From contig JAEYZN010000017.1 in the NCBI GenBank assembly GCA_023428025.1, positions 1 to 19,734 of the forward strand: 19,734 nt of DNA. The letters are read 5' to 3'. The translations under genes and the position numbers were made by a program. The stretch's first letter is position 1. Each line of letters opens with the position of its first letter. The notes under the pieces were generated by a model. That model was not told where the DNA came from and searched no databases. It saw only the letters and a list, made by a program, of their open reading frames with translations. The DNA is from Bacillota bacterium. Lineage in GTDB: Bacteria; Bacillota; Clostridia; Christensenellales; SZUA-584. Shown in pieces: positions 19,543-19,734 of the stretch.

Positions 19543-19694
19543 CCGTCGGGCGCGGCATCCCCAACGCGCGGCCTGTTTCCCGCACCCCGTCGGGAACGGT
19601 CGCTTGTGCCCCGGAGGGGTATGACCGTTCCACTGCTCACATCGCATCCTGCATTGCGCACGTATCCCGTCGGGGCGGGTCTCCGTGCCCGCCC
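19543..19694. repeat. Palindromic repeat array downstream of the transporter operon
   Basis: At least three units: about 19543-19580 (GCGCGGCATCC...CTGTTTCCC, as at 15350-15391), 19583-19631 (a long nested hairpin), and 19658-19694 (GCGGGTCTCCGTGCCCGCC, as at 15302-15340), followed by CAGCCTCATAT and CCGATGCAACAC, which also follow copy B at 15044. The frame on the minus strand across this stretch is a by-product of the repeats. Confidence 0.65.
19593..19631. repeat. Nested hairpin, possible 3' boundary of the transporter operon
   Basis: A 9-bp perfect outer stem GGAACGGTC (19593-19601) with GACCGTTCC (19623-19631) encloses an inner CCCC-GGA-GGGG hairpin. It starts about 95 nt after the ATPase stop. 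No T-run follows, so it is not a standard Rho-independent terminator; it could stabilise the mRNA end or help Rho-type termination. Confidence 0.5.
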
Positions 19695-19734
19695 AGCCTC
19701 ATATCTCCCCGATGCAACACGGGCGGCCATAGGC

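Overview
The window is high-GC DNA from what looks like a gut-type Clostridia (Bacillota) chromosome. The pointers are strong AGGAGG-type ribosome-binding sites, the style of the phage proteins, and dispersed 'GTAGGGGCG...CGCCCGCC' palindromes between genes. The taxonomic placement is inference. The window has two unrelated parts, separated by about 800 bases of repeat-rich, gene-poor DNA.

Part 1 (18-14795, all on the minus strand, read right to left) is a phage-derived virion cluster with a P22/T7-like (podovirus-type) layout. In transcription order it encodes: a 62-aa membrane peptide; a long portal protein; a coiled-coil/TM protein (XhlA-like, tentative); a DsrE-family protein; a 120-aa protein sharing a repeat module with the portal tail; scaffold; major capsid protein; a small head protein; a neck/adaptor-like protein; a giant fiber with two tail-collar domains and collagen-like stalks; a 53-aa coiled-coil peptide; a nozzle/tail-tube protein; a decapeptide-repeat fiber; an FnIII tail protein; and an NlpC/P60 lysin with a peptidoglycan-binding domain. 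All reading frames are intact. No terminase, integrase, replication gene or ejection protein is visible. The portal end is not preceded by a terminase but by host-like repeats and a host transport operon. Between portal and scaffold the cluster is loosened: spacers, palindromic repeats of the kind also found outside the phage, Rho-independent terminators and a DsrE gene break it up. This suggests long residence in the chromosome, and either decay or domestication of the head module.

Part 2 (15498-19497, plus strand) is a compact iron-siderophore (or heme/cobalamin-class) ABC importer: lipoprotein binding protein, two FecCD permeases and an ATPase. The four genes are joined by three ATGA stop/start overlaps. 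They lie behind a TTGACA-17-TAACTT promoter whose -10 region sits inside a perfect 18-bp inverted repeat, a good candidate operator for an iron-responsive repressor. Palindromic repeat arrays flank this operon on both sides (15044-15391 and 19543-19694).

The observations most worth following up are the terminase-less but intact virion cluster, the helical module repeated in the portal tail and shared with a neighbouring small protein, terminators placed so close to the next start that read-through seems required, the embedded DsrE gene, and the double-collar fiber.
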